Source: Symsagittifera roscoffensis (lineage: Eukaryota > Xenacoelomorpha > Acoela > Convolutidae). From it: a DNA stretch of 64,000 nt. The stretch spans positions 49,827,467 through 49,891,466 of the forward strand of contig NC_087070.1 of NCBI RefSeq assembly GCF_963678635.1. The letters are read 5' to 3'. The position numbers were made by a program, and so were the translations under genes. Of this stretch, positions 21,816 through 32,000 are shown in pieces. Numbering within the stretch: position 1 is the first letter of the stretch; each line of letters begins with the position of its first letter. The notes below the pieces were generated by a model. The model was not told the DNA's origin. It saw nothing but the letters and a program-made list of their open reading frames with translations, and did no database searches.

Positions 21816-24800
21816 GCTTTCTTGTGGTAGAAAACCTAGATGAGTCTGACCGATTCATTTTAGGCAGAGACTTCATCAGGAACTTTGACGTAACGATAGA
21901 TCTAAATAATGCAATGTTCAGGATACGGAACCCGGATAGGAGGTACGCAATCAAACCGGTAAATTTAATAATGGCAAATGAGAACAAAGCACCGGTATTC
22001 TTGAGTAGGAGAGTGAGGTTAAAAGCTAATGAAGCGGCAATCGTAAGCTTGAGGATGAAAAATTATAATGAACTAAGTGACAAAAAGCAAGTGTGTATAG
22101 TTCCAAATCCTAATAGTCAAAGCGCTGCTGTTTTAGGAAGATCATTTTCGATAACGAAGAGCGGCCTCTGCGTCAGTGTCTTGTTGAATACCCTTGATAT
22201 ACCGATCACGATACAGAGAGGGAGGAAGCTGGGATATGCTTTACCGGTTAAAACTCGATATGAAACAATTGAAAACTCAAAACAAAATGAAGTTGTTGAT
22301 TGTCCCAACCACAGGGACAAAATTTGTATCTTGAGACGATTGCAGAGAATAAAAGATTCTTCAGGTCTTATCAAATCACTTAAGTCAGAAACGGACGATG
22401 GGCTTTCGAGCTGTTCGAACTTTCCAGAGCGACCCACACCAGATGAAATGCAAACTGATAAACCGGTTCTGCCGGAGATTGAACATTTAAGGGGCAAACT
22501 GAAAGATGAACAGCTCGAAGCTATCAAGGACGTACTAGAGCGGAACGAGGAGGTTTTTTCAAGGCATAAGGCGGATATCGGGTGTTGTAATTTTGTTGAA
22601 CATGAAATAGAACTTGAGGAAGACGCGGTACCACACAGGGAGGGGGCGAGGCGCATGACCCCACACAAATCGGACGCGTGTAGAAAAGAAATCGAAACGT
22701 TACTAGAGTATGACATGATAGAACCATCCAAGTCACCGTGGGCGTGTGGAGTAGTGATGGCCAAAAAGAAAGGCGACCAGTTAAGGTTTTGTTGTGACTT
22801 TCGATACCTGAACTCCGTCACGGTGAAGGATGCCTATCCCATACCTAGAATTGATGAGAGCCTCTCGAAGTTAGGTGATGCGAAATTTTTTACGACTCTT
22901 GATTTAGGCTCGGCCTTTTGGCAGGTACCATTAAGGAAGCAAGACAGGGACAAGACAGGGTTCGCCTGCGAGTTGGGTCTGTTTCAATGGAAACGGATGC
23001 CGTTTGGACTCTGCAATGCAACAGCCACGTTTCAGCGGCTGATGGCACACGCGTTGATAGGCGTGACGAAGAAGTACGGCAACCTGGTAATGTGCTACGT
23101 GGACGACGTGGTAATAGCAACGCCAACACTAGAAGACCACATCGAGAGGCTTGACGAGGTGTTCGCGTGCATGAAAAGATCGGGGCTGAAGTGTAAACCA
23201 TCAAAGTGCGAGATACTCAAGGACTCGATTAAATACTTGGGCAGGATGGTAGATAAACACGGTATCAGACCTGACCCAGACGCCGTGGAAGCAGTCCTAA
23301 CCTGGAAATCACCGAAGACGGAGCACCAGCTGATGAGCTTCCTGGGTTTCGCCAACTATTATAGAGAATTCATCAAGGGCTATGCGGACAAGGTATACCC
23401 GATGCAACAATTAATGAGACACAAGGGCAAGAAGTTCACGTGGAACAACGCGGCAGAAGAGTCATTCCAGAGAATAAAGAAAGAGCTGTGTGAGGCACCA
23501 GTACTGGGTATGCCGACTGAGAAGGGGATGTACGTGCTAGACACGGATGCGTCAGTAGTCGCTATTTCTGGGATTCTCCATCAAGAACAAGAATGGAATG
23601 GGAAGACAGTCTTGAGACCAATAGCATACGGGAGCAAGGTCCTAAGTGACACAGAAATGAAGTACGGAGCACCGAAAGCAGAGATGTTCGCGGTGGTCAC
23701 CTTTGTCGAAAAATACAGAGCATACTTAGGCAGTGAGCCCTTCAAGCTGCGAGTCGACAACCGAGCACTAAGCTGGCTGAAAACGTACTCAATGGACCAG
23801 AGCTATATTGGGAGGTGGATAGTTCGCTTGGATGGATACAACATGATAATTGAGCACAGAACACGAGATAAACATCAAAATGCTGACAGCTTGAGTAAGA
23901 AGACGGAGTTCTACGAGAGGCAAGAACAAAGAGAGGCGGACAGACCTGAGATCAAAGACGGCTTCTCCTTTATGGACAAAGAAACGTACGACAGTCTTCC
24001 ACTCACGAGATGGCTGGACAAATCAGGCAAACCGATTGAAGATCATCCCGAATTGCCGAAAAAGCCTCTTGAAAAGACCATCTTGAAGAAAAGCAGAGGG
24101 ATTCCGATAGGAATAATGCTCAAGTCCAAGATCGTGAGGGAAACACTCAAGGCAAAAGGTTATGATCTCATCCAGGTAGAGGAAGGAACGGTCCGAATAG
24201 ATGAAGACTTAATGAGGTTACTTGAGAAACTATCAGATGACAAGCCCGTGATCCAAGGGAAAGGTCAGAAGGCACCGGAACTAACCATACTTCGGAGAGA
24301 AGAAACAGTGAACAATACTGACGTCTCAAAAGAAAGCATCACTGATGGCAAGGAAGTTGTGCGATCACTAGTTGAAAAAATCCCCGAAAAAATTCTGGAG
24401 CAGACAAAAGTAAGGGATAAGAAAGTAACATTCAGAGAAGAAGTTGAACACCTGGGACTAGATCAAGAGTCCGGGGAGTGGTCCAGAATCATGGAAGAAG
24501 ACGAAACCGGAGAAGGGAAATTGTCCGGGGAGCGTGAAGAATGGGATGAAGACTCGGATGAGAGCAGCGAAGACCAAGACAGTCTATGCATGATACTGGC
24601 GGAAGAGAAGATAAGACAGCACGACAGGGAATTACAGACGGATCCATCTTCAGGGACGTACAATCTGGAAATACAAGAGGTACGAGTTGGTGAAGAGCTC
24701 GAGAAAATAGCAGTTTCAAGAAAACCACTAAGGGAACTATCGTGCAACTCAAACGTCAGAACGAATCTGGTACCAGAAGACGACATGAAAATCGTGAAAA

Positions 24801-27478
24801 GGATGATATGTGTGAAGCTGAGCGATGACATCCACAACCCTGGTGAAATGAATGGACAGATCAAGGCGCTAAAGGAGCACGTTAAGGCGAGATACAGGCT
24901 GTCGGACCTAATAAGGGCCCAGAAGAATGACAAAATGACAAGTAACCTCTCCAAGTGGATCCATTCGGGAGTCAAGGAGAAGGGGGAACTTGAGGAAGAC
25001 AGCTACAAGATCTTGAGCCAGTTCTACAAAGAAAAGAGAGACTTACTTTATCACACAGCTGAAGGGGTGGTAGCGTGCAAGAGAAGAGATGAGGAAAAAA
25101 TATTACACAAACACAACCTCATCATACTACCACAATTGTACCAAACGGAGGTGCTTTTCAGATCACACGACCAGATGGGCCACCAGGGGATAGATAAAGT
25201 ACAACAAAGGATACTTCACAGGTTCGACTGGCCGGGAATGAGAAAAGCTTGCGAGAGATGGGTGAATGCCTGCCTAGCATGCCTTCAAGTAAAAGACCCA
25301 AGGAAGATGAAGTTTCCCCTCAAGTCTGTCGAAAGTTCGGAATTCAATGAAGTGGTGCAGATAGACCATCAGAAAATCTGCATGACGGATTCGGGTTATA
25401 ACCAAATACTAGTTATAATAGATCACTTCACCAAGTTGGCGGAAGCGGTTCCATGCCAGACAGCCTCAGCAGAGGAGACATGTGATCACCTGATAACGCA
25501 TTGGATATCGCGGTATGGTTGTCCAATGACTTTCCAGTCGGACAACGGCAAGGCTTTTGTGGGGGACTTGACAAAAGAATTGATGAAGAGATCACACATA
25601 GCTCAAGCACACTCGACGACCTATCATCCACAGACCAATGGGTTGGTAGAGAGACAGAACAGGACACTGGTCAACATGCTCAGGGTGTACTGCTCGAGAC
25701 ACATGACGGACTGGGACAAATACCTGCCACAGGTAGTAGGAGCCTATAATAGTACTCAGCACTCAACGACGGGTATCAGTCCTTTCATGATGTTGACAGG
25801 CAGGGAAAGGGCAATGCCTATAACATTCTTCTACCCGGAGTACGAGGGGAAGAGGACGTCACCTCAAGCATACGTGAAGGAAGCGATCAAAAGACAACAA
25901 GAGCTAAACGAGCTATGTCGGAGAAACACGGCGCAAGCGCAAATGAGGCAACGCAAGAAATATGACGAAAAGATACTAAGAGCAAGGCCATACGAAGTGG
26001 GCCAATACGTGTGGGTCTTCCAAAATGTCATACCGCCCAAGGGAACAAAGAAACTACTCAAGAAATGGAGAGGACCGTTCATGATTACGGAAGTACATCA
26101 ACAAGGACGGTTCTATCGCTTGAGTACAGGGCGAGCAGCACATTACGAAAATCTGAAGCCTCACGTCCCGTCCCCGGAGGACTGGTGCCTACCAAAAGAC
26201 ATGGAAGGTCTTGAGTACCTGGTGGTGGAACCAGCGTGCGAAGTGAATGAGAAAGGCACTAGAGAGAAAAATGATGGTAATGAGAACTTGAGTTTGGACG
26301 ACAACGAAAAGATAGAAGTGGAGTCGGATGCAGGTTCATTTGTAGAAGAAGACTGGAATGACCCAGAGCAAAACGAGGTACCGAAGTGGATGGAGCCGGA
26401 TCGACCAACACCACCGGAAACCAGGACTGGCAATCGTAAACGAACAGGTATGAGGTACAATAGGTACGGGGATGACTTCTTGATCGATAAGATACAGCCA
26501 GACAAGTTGGGCGATGAACTACTAAGCGCAGGCGAACTGGAAGCCGAAGAGGAATGGCAGGTCATTGACGATGGTGGACATTATCTGCAGGATGATTACT
26601 CGACGCCAGAATTGGAGACGGATCTCGAACAGAGTGAAATAGAAAGGAGGGAGAACACGAACTTGAGGATTCTAGAGTGGATGCGTGATGTCAAAGACGA
26701 GAGCCGCGAAGGACAAAGCATTCAGCAAATCGATGTATCAGCAGCAAATTACATGAAGACAGAGGACCCTCTTTTCGGATGGACAGCAACAGACAGGCCA
26801 CTGGACATCCCTAAGGACAATTCAGACCCGACTACATCGACGGGGACGTCGATAAATATTTTTGTCCGGGGAGTGGGGGTAGGACTTACCCACACCGAAA
26901 ATTTGATGATAAAGAAGCTCAAGGAAGTGAGGGAAACAAGCGGATTGGAACTGGAGGAAGAAGAACCAGAGCCTACCATAGGAAGGAATTTCAAAACGAA
27001 GTTCGAAATACCAAATGAATACTCAGAGAACATCATGATAACGGATAGCGACTTCATCCTGTCAAACAGGACCAGCGCGATCTGCATCACGGCGGACATG
27101 AGTTTCAAATCAAGATTGGAGGCTGACTTCAAAAGAGAGTACCAGAACGTAGAGTTTCTGTTCAGACAAAGGCCAGGACTGGGAGGCATAGCAGCGCTTC
27201 CACCGTCAGTGGCACAAGTCCCGGGCAAATACCTCTGCTTCCTAGTAACGAGAGTCAACGACAGAAACACAATTGATCCCGAACACGTGATATTGGCACT
27301 GACAAGACTACGTGACTTCATGATTGAAAGAGGAATAGTGGAGGTCTCGATGCCGGTGTACGACCCAAACAGGGGCAAACTGAGCTCGAGGGAATTGTAC
27401 GCTATCCTACATGTGGTCTTTGCAGAAACAGAGATAATGGTGCATCTTCACAAGAAGTACTACTTGAGCATCGCCTGA
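21812..27478 (+). CDS. pol: Pol polyprotein: protease end, RT, RNase H, integrase, macro-like C-terminal domain
   Basis: 1,888 residues. Starts with the end of protease (F-I-L-G-R-D-F, residues about 15-22). RT has F-C-C-D-F-R-Y-L-N (about 325) and catalytic Y-V-D-D (about 428); RNase H has V-L-D-T-D-A-S (about 576) and V-D-N-R-A. A charged linker with S-G-E motifs follows. Integrase has its HHCC zinc module (about 1117-1156), catalytic Asp (I-D-H, about 1181), Asp (S-D-N-G, about 1240) and Glu (V-E-R-Q, about 1276), and the K-K-W-R-G-P-F module (about 1417). An acidic region and a 140-residue macro-domain-like fold (about 1744-1882) end the protein. The ATG overlaps the gag stop (ATGA); starting there would make protease non-functional, so fusion with Gag is expected. 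All RT, RNase H and integrase catalytic residues are present. Confidence 0.93.
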   Translation: MSFLVVENLDESDRFILGRDFIRNFDVTIDLNNAMFRIRNPDRRYAIKPVNLIMANENKAPVFLSRRVRLKANEAAIVSLRMKNYNELSDKKQVCIVPNPNSQSAAVLGRSFSITKSGLCVSVLLNTLDIPITIQRGRKLGYALPVKTRYETIENSKQNEVVDCPNHRDKICILRRLQRIKDSSGLIKSLKSETDDGLSSCSNFPERPTPDEMQTDKPVLPEIEHLRGKLKDEQLEAIKDVLERNEEVFSRHKADIGCCNFVEHEIELEEDAVPHREGARRMTPHKSDACRKEIETLLEYDMIEPSKSPWACGVVMAKKKGDQLRFCCDFRYLNSVTVKDAYPIPRIDESLSKLGDAKFFTTLDLGSAFWQVPLRKQDRDKTGFACELGLFQWKRMPFGLCNATATFQRLMAHALIGVTKKYGNLVMCYVDDVVIATPTLEDHIERLDEVFACMKRSGLKCKPSKCEILKDSIKYLGRMVDKHGIRPDPDAVEAVLTWKSPKTEHQLMSFLGFANYYREFIKGYADKVYPMQQLMRHKGKKFTWNNAAEESFQRIKKELCEAPVLGMPTEKGMYVLDTDASVVAISGILHQEQEWNGKTVLRPIAYGSKVLSDTEMKYGAPKAEMFAVVTFVEKYRAYLGSEPFKLRVDNRALSWLKTYSMDQSYIGRWIVRLDGYNMIIEHRTRDKHQNADSLSKKTEFYERQEQREADRPEIKDGFSFMDKETYDSLPLTRWLDKSGKPIEDHPELPKKPLEKTILKKSRGIPIGIMLKSKIVRETLKAKGYDLIQVEEGTVRIDEDLMRLLEKLSDDKPVIQGKGQKAPELTILRREETVNNTDVSKESITDGKEVVRSLVEKIPEKILEQTKVRDKKVTFREEVEHLGLDQESGEWSRIMEEDETGEGKLSGEREEWDEDSDESSEDQDSLCMILAEEKIRQHDRELQTDPSSGTYNLEIQEVRVGEELEKIAVSRKPLRELSCNSNVRTNLVPEDDMKIVKRMICVKLSDDIHNPGEMNGQIKALKEHVKARYRLSDLIRAQKNDKMTSNLSKWIHSGVKEKGELEEDSYKILSQFYKEKRDLLYHTAEGVVACKRRDEEKILHKHNLIILPQLYQTEVLFRSHDQMGHQGIDKVQQRILHRFDWPGMRKACERWVNACLACLQVKDPRKMKFPLKSVESSEFNEVVQIDHQKICMTDSGYNQILVIIDHFTKLAEAVPCQTASAEETCDHLITHWISRYGCPMTFQSDNGKAFVGDLTKELMKRSHIAQAHSTTYHPQTNGLVERQNRTLVNMLRVYCSRHMTDWDKYLPQVVGAYNSTQHSTTGISPFMMLTGRERAMPITFFYPEYEGKRTSPQAYVKEAIKRQQELNELCRRNTAQAQMRQRKKYDEKILRARPYEVGQYVWVFQNVIPPKGTKKLLKKWRGPFMITEVHQQGRFYRLSTGRAAHYENLKPHVPSPEDWCLPKDMEGLEYLVVEPACEVNEKGTREKNDGNENLSLDDNEKIEVESDAGSFVEEDWNDPEQNEVPKWMEPDRPTPPETRTGNRKRTGMRYNRYGDDFLIDKIQPDKLGDELLSAGELEAEEEWQVIDDGGHYLQDDYSTPELETDLEQSEIERRENTNLRILEWMRDVKDESREGQSIQQIDVSAANYMKTEDPLFGWTATDRPLDIPKDNSDPTTSTGTSINIFVRGVGVGLTHTENLMIKKLKEVRETSGLELEEEEPEPTIGRNFKTKFEIPNEYSENIMITDSDFILSNRTSAICITADMSFKSRLEADFKREYQNVEFLFRQRPGLGGIAALPPSVAQVPGKYLCFLVTRVNDRNTIDPEHVILALTRLRDFMIERGIVEVSMPVYDPNRGKLSSRELYAILHVVFAETEIMVHLHKKYYLSIA
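26856..26895 (+). promoter_or_regulatory. Candidate cis element: 40-base block identical in both elements, with purine-rich core
   Basis: Identical over 40 bases to the minus-strand copy (5485-5524, opposite strand) although the surrounding proteins are diverged. It contains TTGTCCGGGGAG followed by TGGGGGTAGG. The same TCCGGGGAGT core sits directly before the 3' LTR (37259-37268), the place of the polypurine tract. It could be a central polypurine tract or another RNA signal inside pol. Confidence 0.4.
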
Positions 27479-27985
27479 GTCGGGTACATGGAGGTATCAG
27501 GTCGGGTGTGAGGGAGGAGTCTTGAGTTAGGTACTGGGGTGCGGCGCAGGTAAAGGGATCTTAAGATGTGATTGGCATGACAATTGAATTTTAAAAGAAA
27601 GAATTGATGGTGCTAAAACATAAAATGAATCTGCATGTTCTTAAGGGAAATCCAATCGAATTGCTTTAAGTGATATGAGAATGATAAGATTTTAACCATA
27701 TGGGTAGAAGGGGGGTCTCTAGGTTAGGAACGTGACATGCTAAGTTTTAATGAGCTTTCTGTTTTCAGATCAAGTTTGAAAAACAAAGTTGAAAATCCAA
27801 CTACACTCAAGCGAGAAACAGAAAGAGAGAATCTTGATTGAACACGCGATAATCCGAATCTACAGCAAGTACTTGCAAGAGAACATTTCTAGGTAATTCT
27901 TGAGTTGGTAAGGTAATTCTTGAGTTGGTAAGGTAATTCTTGAGCTGGTTAACATCTACCTACATATATCCCGAAGTTACAAAGA
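27479..27985 (+). other. Spacer between pol and ORF2 with splice-like sites and a 20-bp triplet repeat
   Basis: 507 bp without coding sequence. A strong acceptor-like pyrimidine run ends in TTTTCAG at 27761-27768, about 220 bp before ORF2. From 27891 to 27950 a 20-bp unit beginning AGGTAATTCTTGAG is repeated three times, each copy resembling a splice donor (AG|GTAA). In env-bearing retroelements the downstream gene is expressed from a spliced RNA with an acceptor near this position; that use here is inference. Confidence 0.5.
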
Positions 27986-29065
27986 ATGGCAGACCGATTC
28001 TGGAACTCCGTGCCCGCGGCCCTGAGGAAGCCCACTCTTGATGAGCTGTACAGGCGCCTGAGGGACTTGGACTATACCCAAATAGACGAGAGAATGGCGG
28101 TGATGCTGAATGCCATCCTCCAGTTGGAGGACCAGGGTGAGTGCAGGGAGTCTGCAACGGAGGCTGTCTTGATGATCGGCTACACCACCGAGGGAATATC
28201 GAACCAAGAACAGACCAGATGGTTGTCTTGGAATGTGGATGGAGGAGTAAGGGGTTTTGACTTGGCAAGGAATCCTGGCCTGAATAACAATACCGAATAT
28301 GGCGCAGGGGAATTCCCACTACCGACTAGGCCAACAGTAGGGTCCACCAGCCAGAGCTCGAGTAGGGTGCCATCGATGTCACGAATGCAACAGACGACCG
28401 AGGCATATCCGGATCCAGGTGTTCTAAAGAAAGAGCTCGAGAAGACGCAGAAGGAAAGGAATAAGGCGAACCTCGATCGGGATCAGGCAAATCTGGATCG
28501 GGAGAAGGTTCAGCTGGAAAGGGACCAGGCGGTCAATGAGCGAGACCAGGCTCTGAGGTTGCTCGAGATACAAAAAGCTGAGCACCAACAGGAGTTAAGG
28601 GTGCGGGAGAACGCCGCAAATCGTGATCAACTGAGGTCGGAATTAGACAGAATAGAACAACGACAACGCGAGCTTGATGTACAAAAGGGAGCCAGGCCGA
28701 AGGAGCGAGTGGTCGCCAGCTCGAGGCCAGAATCACGTATGGAGGTGGATGAGGCCCCCAGAGCAAGAGCACGGTTCAACCTTGACCGCGAGGCCCGTGA
28801 ACACATGAGTGAAGGGTTGGAAGTGTGGATACCGAATGACGCAACGTCTTCCTTGCGTAGCCTAGAGACGCAACCCATACGCCCACTGATGGATGTGGAA
28901 CTGCCGGGATATACCCCAACCTCGACCTCGAGTGACAGTCAGGTGAGCGGCGGCTCATCGCGTCTGAGAGAACTGGGCGAGAGATTGCGACAAAGAGTCG
29001 TGAGAGTTCGGCAAGACCGGAGCTTCCCCCGACGTGGAGGGAGCAGCCGGTTAGGAGTGTCGTGA
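27986..29065 (+). CDS. ORF2a: coiled-coil protein of unknown function
   Basis: 359 residues from ATG 27986. The N-terminal about 110 residues are globular and conserved in the minus-strand copy (T-E-A-V-L-M-x-x-Y and D-L-A-R-N-P-G-L blocks). Residues about 150-240 form a long charged coiled coil with repeated N-L-D-R-D-Q-like heptads. The C-terminus is Arg/Ser-rich. No signal peptide, membrane span or enzyme motif. The downstream SGNH frame is open from 28936, so the two frames overlap by 130 nt in the -1 relation; the minus-strand copy has a 127-nt overlap at the same place. Either a -1 shift joins the two, or a base is missing (CCCCC at 29026-29030 is a candidate). Probably structural. Confidence 0.8.
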   Translation: MADRFWNSVPAALRKPTLDELYRRLRDLDYTQIDERMAVMLNAILQLEDQGECRESATEAVLMIGYTTEGISNQEQTRWLSWNVDGGVRGFDLARNPGLNNNTEYGAGEFPLPTRPTVGSTSQSSSRVPSMSRMQQTTEAYPDPGVLKKELEKTQKERNKANLDRDQANLDREKVQLERDQAVNERDQALRLLEIQKAEHQQELRVRENAANRDQLRSELDRIEQRQRELDVQKGARPKERVVASSRPESRMEVDEAPRARARFNLDREAREHMSEGLEVWIPNDATSSLRSLETQPIRPLMDVELPGYTPTSTSSDSQVSGGSSRLRELGERLRQRVVRVRQDRSFPRRGGSSRLGVS

Positions 29066-32000
29066 TCTTGAGTTATAAGAAGAATACAGAGGGGAGGTAC
29101 CACAGGCACAATCGGCTGGACTGGAGTACGGAGCAGAAAGCTAGGAGAGACTGCTTTCATGATGCGGCCTGGGTGCAATACATGGCGCCACCCCGGGTAC
29201 CAGAAGGTGCGGTTCATCTAATCGTAGGGGACAGCCTGGTGCGGGTGTTGACCCGGATCCGATCGCACTGGCAGACGGGAATCTTGAGTTTCGCTGGAGC
29301 TGCCACGCCACAGATGTTAGCAACGCTTGACATGCTGGGGATGACCAAAGTATACACGGTGACCCTGATGATCGGGACCAACGATGTATCAAGGGGTGAA
29401 GCGAGGAAAATAACAAGGCTGCACGATAAGGTGAGCTGCCTTCTTGAGGAACTGAGGATTCAGATGGACCCCATCCTGTTGACGATATGTACCGTCCCCT
29501 ACAATATGATGTTTGATCAGCACGCCTTGGAGATGAACGAAAAGGTGCGGAACCTAAACAAGGGGATAAGAGACATCCACCGGAAGAGTGTGCTCCCTGT
29601 CAGACTGTTGGACGTGGCAGAGCGCATGGAGAAAGAGGGATTCCCTGAAGACACCTCCAGTGATGGAATCCATTTTGATAGACCGAGGGGAGCAGAGTGG
29701 CTAAACGACGTCTTCCAAGAACATATAAATGCGCTGGAGGCGGATCTGCTAGAGACAGCCCAATTCACTTTAGGACCACCTCCGAACCCACCATTCCTGG
29801 CCTCAAGGGCCTTGTCTGGTCGCTTGGGACCGAGAGTCGACACTAGAGACAGTTCAAGGAGCAGCCAGACCAGATTGCAGAGTGCCACGCCAATGGAGTC
29901 TGAGGAGGTGACGTCATCAACACCTCCAAGCTCGGCGATATCCTCAGTGGTAGTGGCAGAGAGCAAACGGGAAAATAAGTCTATGGAGACCGCTCGCTTG
30001 AGATATCCCGAGAAGGTGAAAGAACTGGATCTAGAGAGTTTGGAATGCAGGCAAGAATTGGCGGAAACCCTGGGGATCGAACGAGTATCACACGAGGACT
30101 TGAATAGGCATCATTGCGTGGACTGGTTGAGAGCTCATGAGGCGCACTTCTCGAGAGCGAAGTTGATGGAGACCACAGACCTGACGGGAATTCCCACAAA
30201 AACGATCATGGGACCCATTAATTACAGACCTCTCAAGCTGCTGGGGAGTCCGGGACTTATAGCAGAACCTCCCAAGCACCGAACTAACATCGCCAGGATC
30301 AGGTTGGCAACCCCGGCACAGTTGAAGGTGGTAGACAAGCTACTCAATCCGGGAGGAACGGGATTGCCAGATGCCGCTTACGAAGGCTCGAAATTGGCGG
30401 AAGATCCCAGGTACGGGAAGCCCTGTGGGAGTACCCAGCTGGCCAAAACCCTGGCAGTGTATGATAGAGCAGACCCAGCTGCTGCGAGAGTAGTCATTGT
30501 GGCGGGATCAGACTTCGAAGGAACGTCTCCCAAGTTGTTCTGGCCGGAGACTTTGATATACTCTTTGCCAGGAGCTGAATTGAATCAGATGTTAACTCTG
30601 GTAGTGGCAATAAAGTCGGAGATGCCCTGCGAACCTGAGCTGCTGTTGTTTGCAGGGATGAATGATCACCTGCACGCGATGGGACTTCTTGAGCAACTAA
30701 AGGGCGATGAAATTCCGACATCGAGGAAGATATGGGAAGCCATTCAAGCGTTGTTTGCGGCGATGAATGAAGTGCAAGAGAATGTTGTCTCGAGATTCGG
30801 GTCCAAGACGAAAGTGGTGTTTACCACATCCCCTGGATACGCGAATATGCCACCCGCCCTACAGTTCGTGTACGCGGTCTTGATCCTGATAGCAGAAGGG
30901 AGTGAATGGCGGATTCTAATGGCAGCCCCCAATCGGGAGTTGGAGCCATCGAACCTTCGCAAGTCAGAATTGGCGGCGGCATGGGCGGATATATCTCATG
31001 CACTGAGGGGCTTTTATGGACTAGCCGACATCCTGATCGTATTAGACGAGGTGCTCTTGCATGAGATATCGAACTTTGCCAGGCAGCTCAAGTTCAGCCC
31101 AGTCATCGGGGACGATCACCCGGCGATAAGCAAATTAACGGCCAGCCTGTGGTTTCGGAGTATGGATGTGAAGATCACGAACTCTACCAGCAAGTCTAGA
31201 GGTCCCAGTAACGAGAGAAGAAATGTGGCCGAGACGGAAAAGCAATTAGGATCGTTGAAATATCGTTTGACTCAAGAGAATGGCTGGTGGCCATTTTTGA
31301 CACCAAGGTTGGAGAACGCCACGAATAAGACAAGGGAGGAAGCACCACTCCTTGTGAAGCAAGTCTGGAGTTTCCTAGAGAAGCAACTGGAGCTGGCCGA
31401 AGTGAGAGACATGACGGCCGCCAATGAAGTGACGATCGCAGGGTTCTGGAGAGAGCACGCCACAGGCGAATTGAAGACTCGGAGGGATTACGAGATTCTC
31501 AAGTTCTTGAGTCCTTGCTGGGAGAAGGAATTCTTGGCAGGAATATTCGGTACCACGGCGACTATCTTTGGAGCCTTCGTGCAGGAGATACTGGGCATGC
31601 CCATCAGCCTGCTCTTGGCCCTGTATTTGGTCTACCCCAGATACTTGTTCAACATGGGTCCAGCATACATGTTTAGTCGGGGAGTGGAGACACTTCGAGT
31701 TGATGGGTACCTGGCACTAGTGCTCTTGACCCATGGGGAATTGGTGTCGTTTCATCGATTAATGGAATATGGAGAGCCTCTGTCTATGGGGAGAGTCCAC
31801 ACGAGCATTGAAACCAGCTCCTACAAGTGTGCCGCAGGATTGAAGACGTTGCTAGTGCAATACCTCATGATGCAAAATCGGCACATGACGGGTGAAGATG
31901 AGAATCCAACTTCGAGAGAAGAATGGAAGAAGACGAACAGAGGGATGCCTCTGCTGACGGACCTATGCCTGGCAATGAGGTCGGACCCAATGGGGATAAT

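Noticed and set aside
26400-27478. Chromodomain at the Pol C-terminus
   Set aside because: The aromatic cage pattern of chromodomains is not seen; the strand and helix order fits a macro-like fold better.
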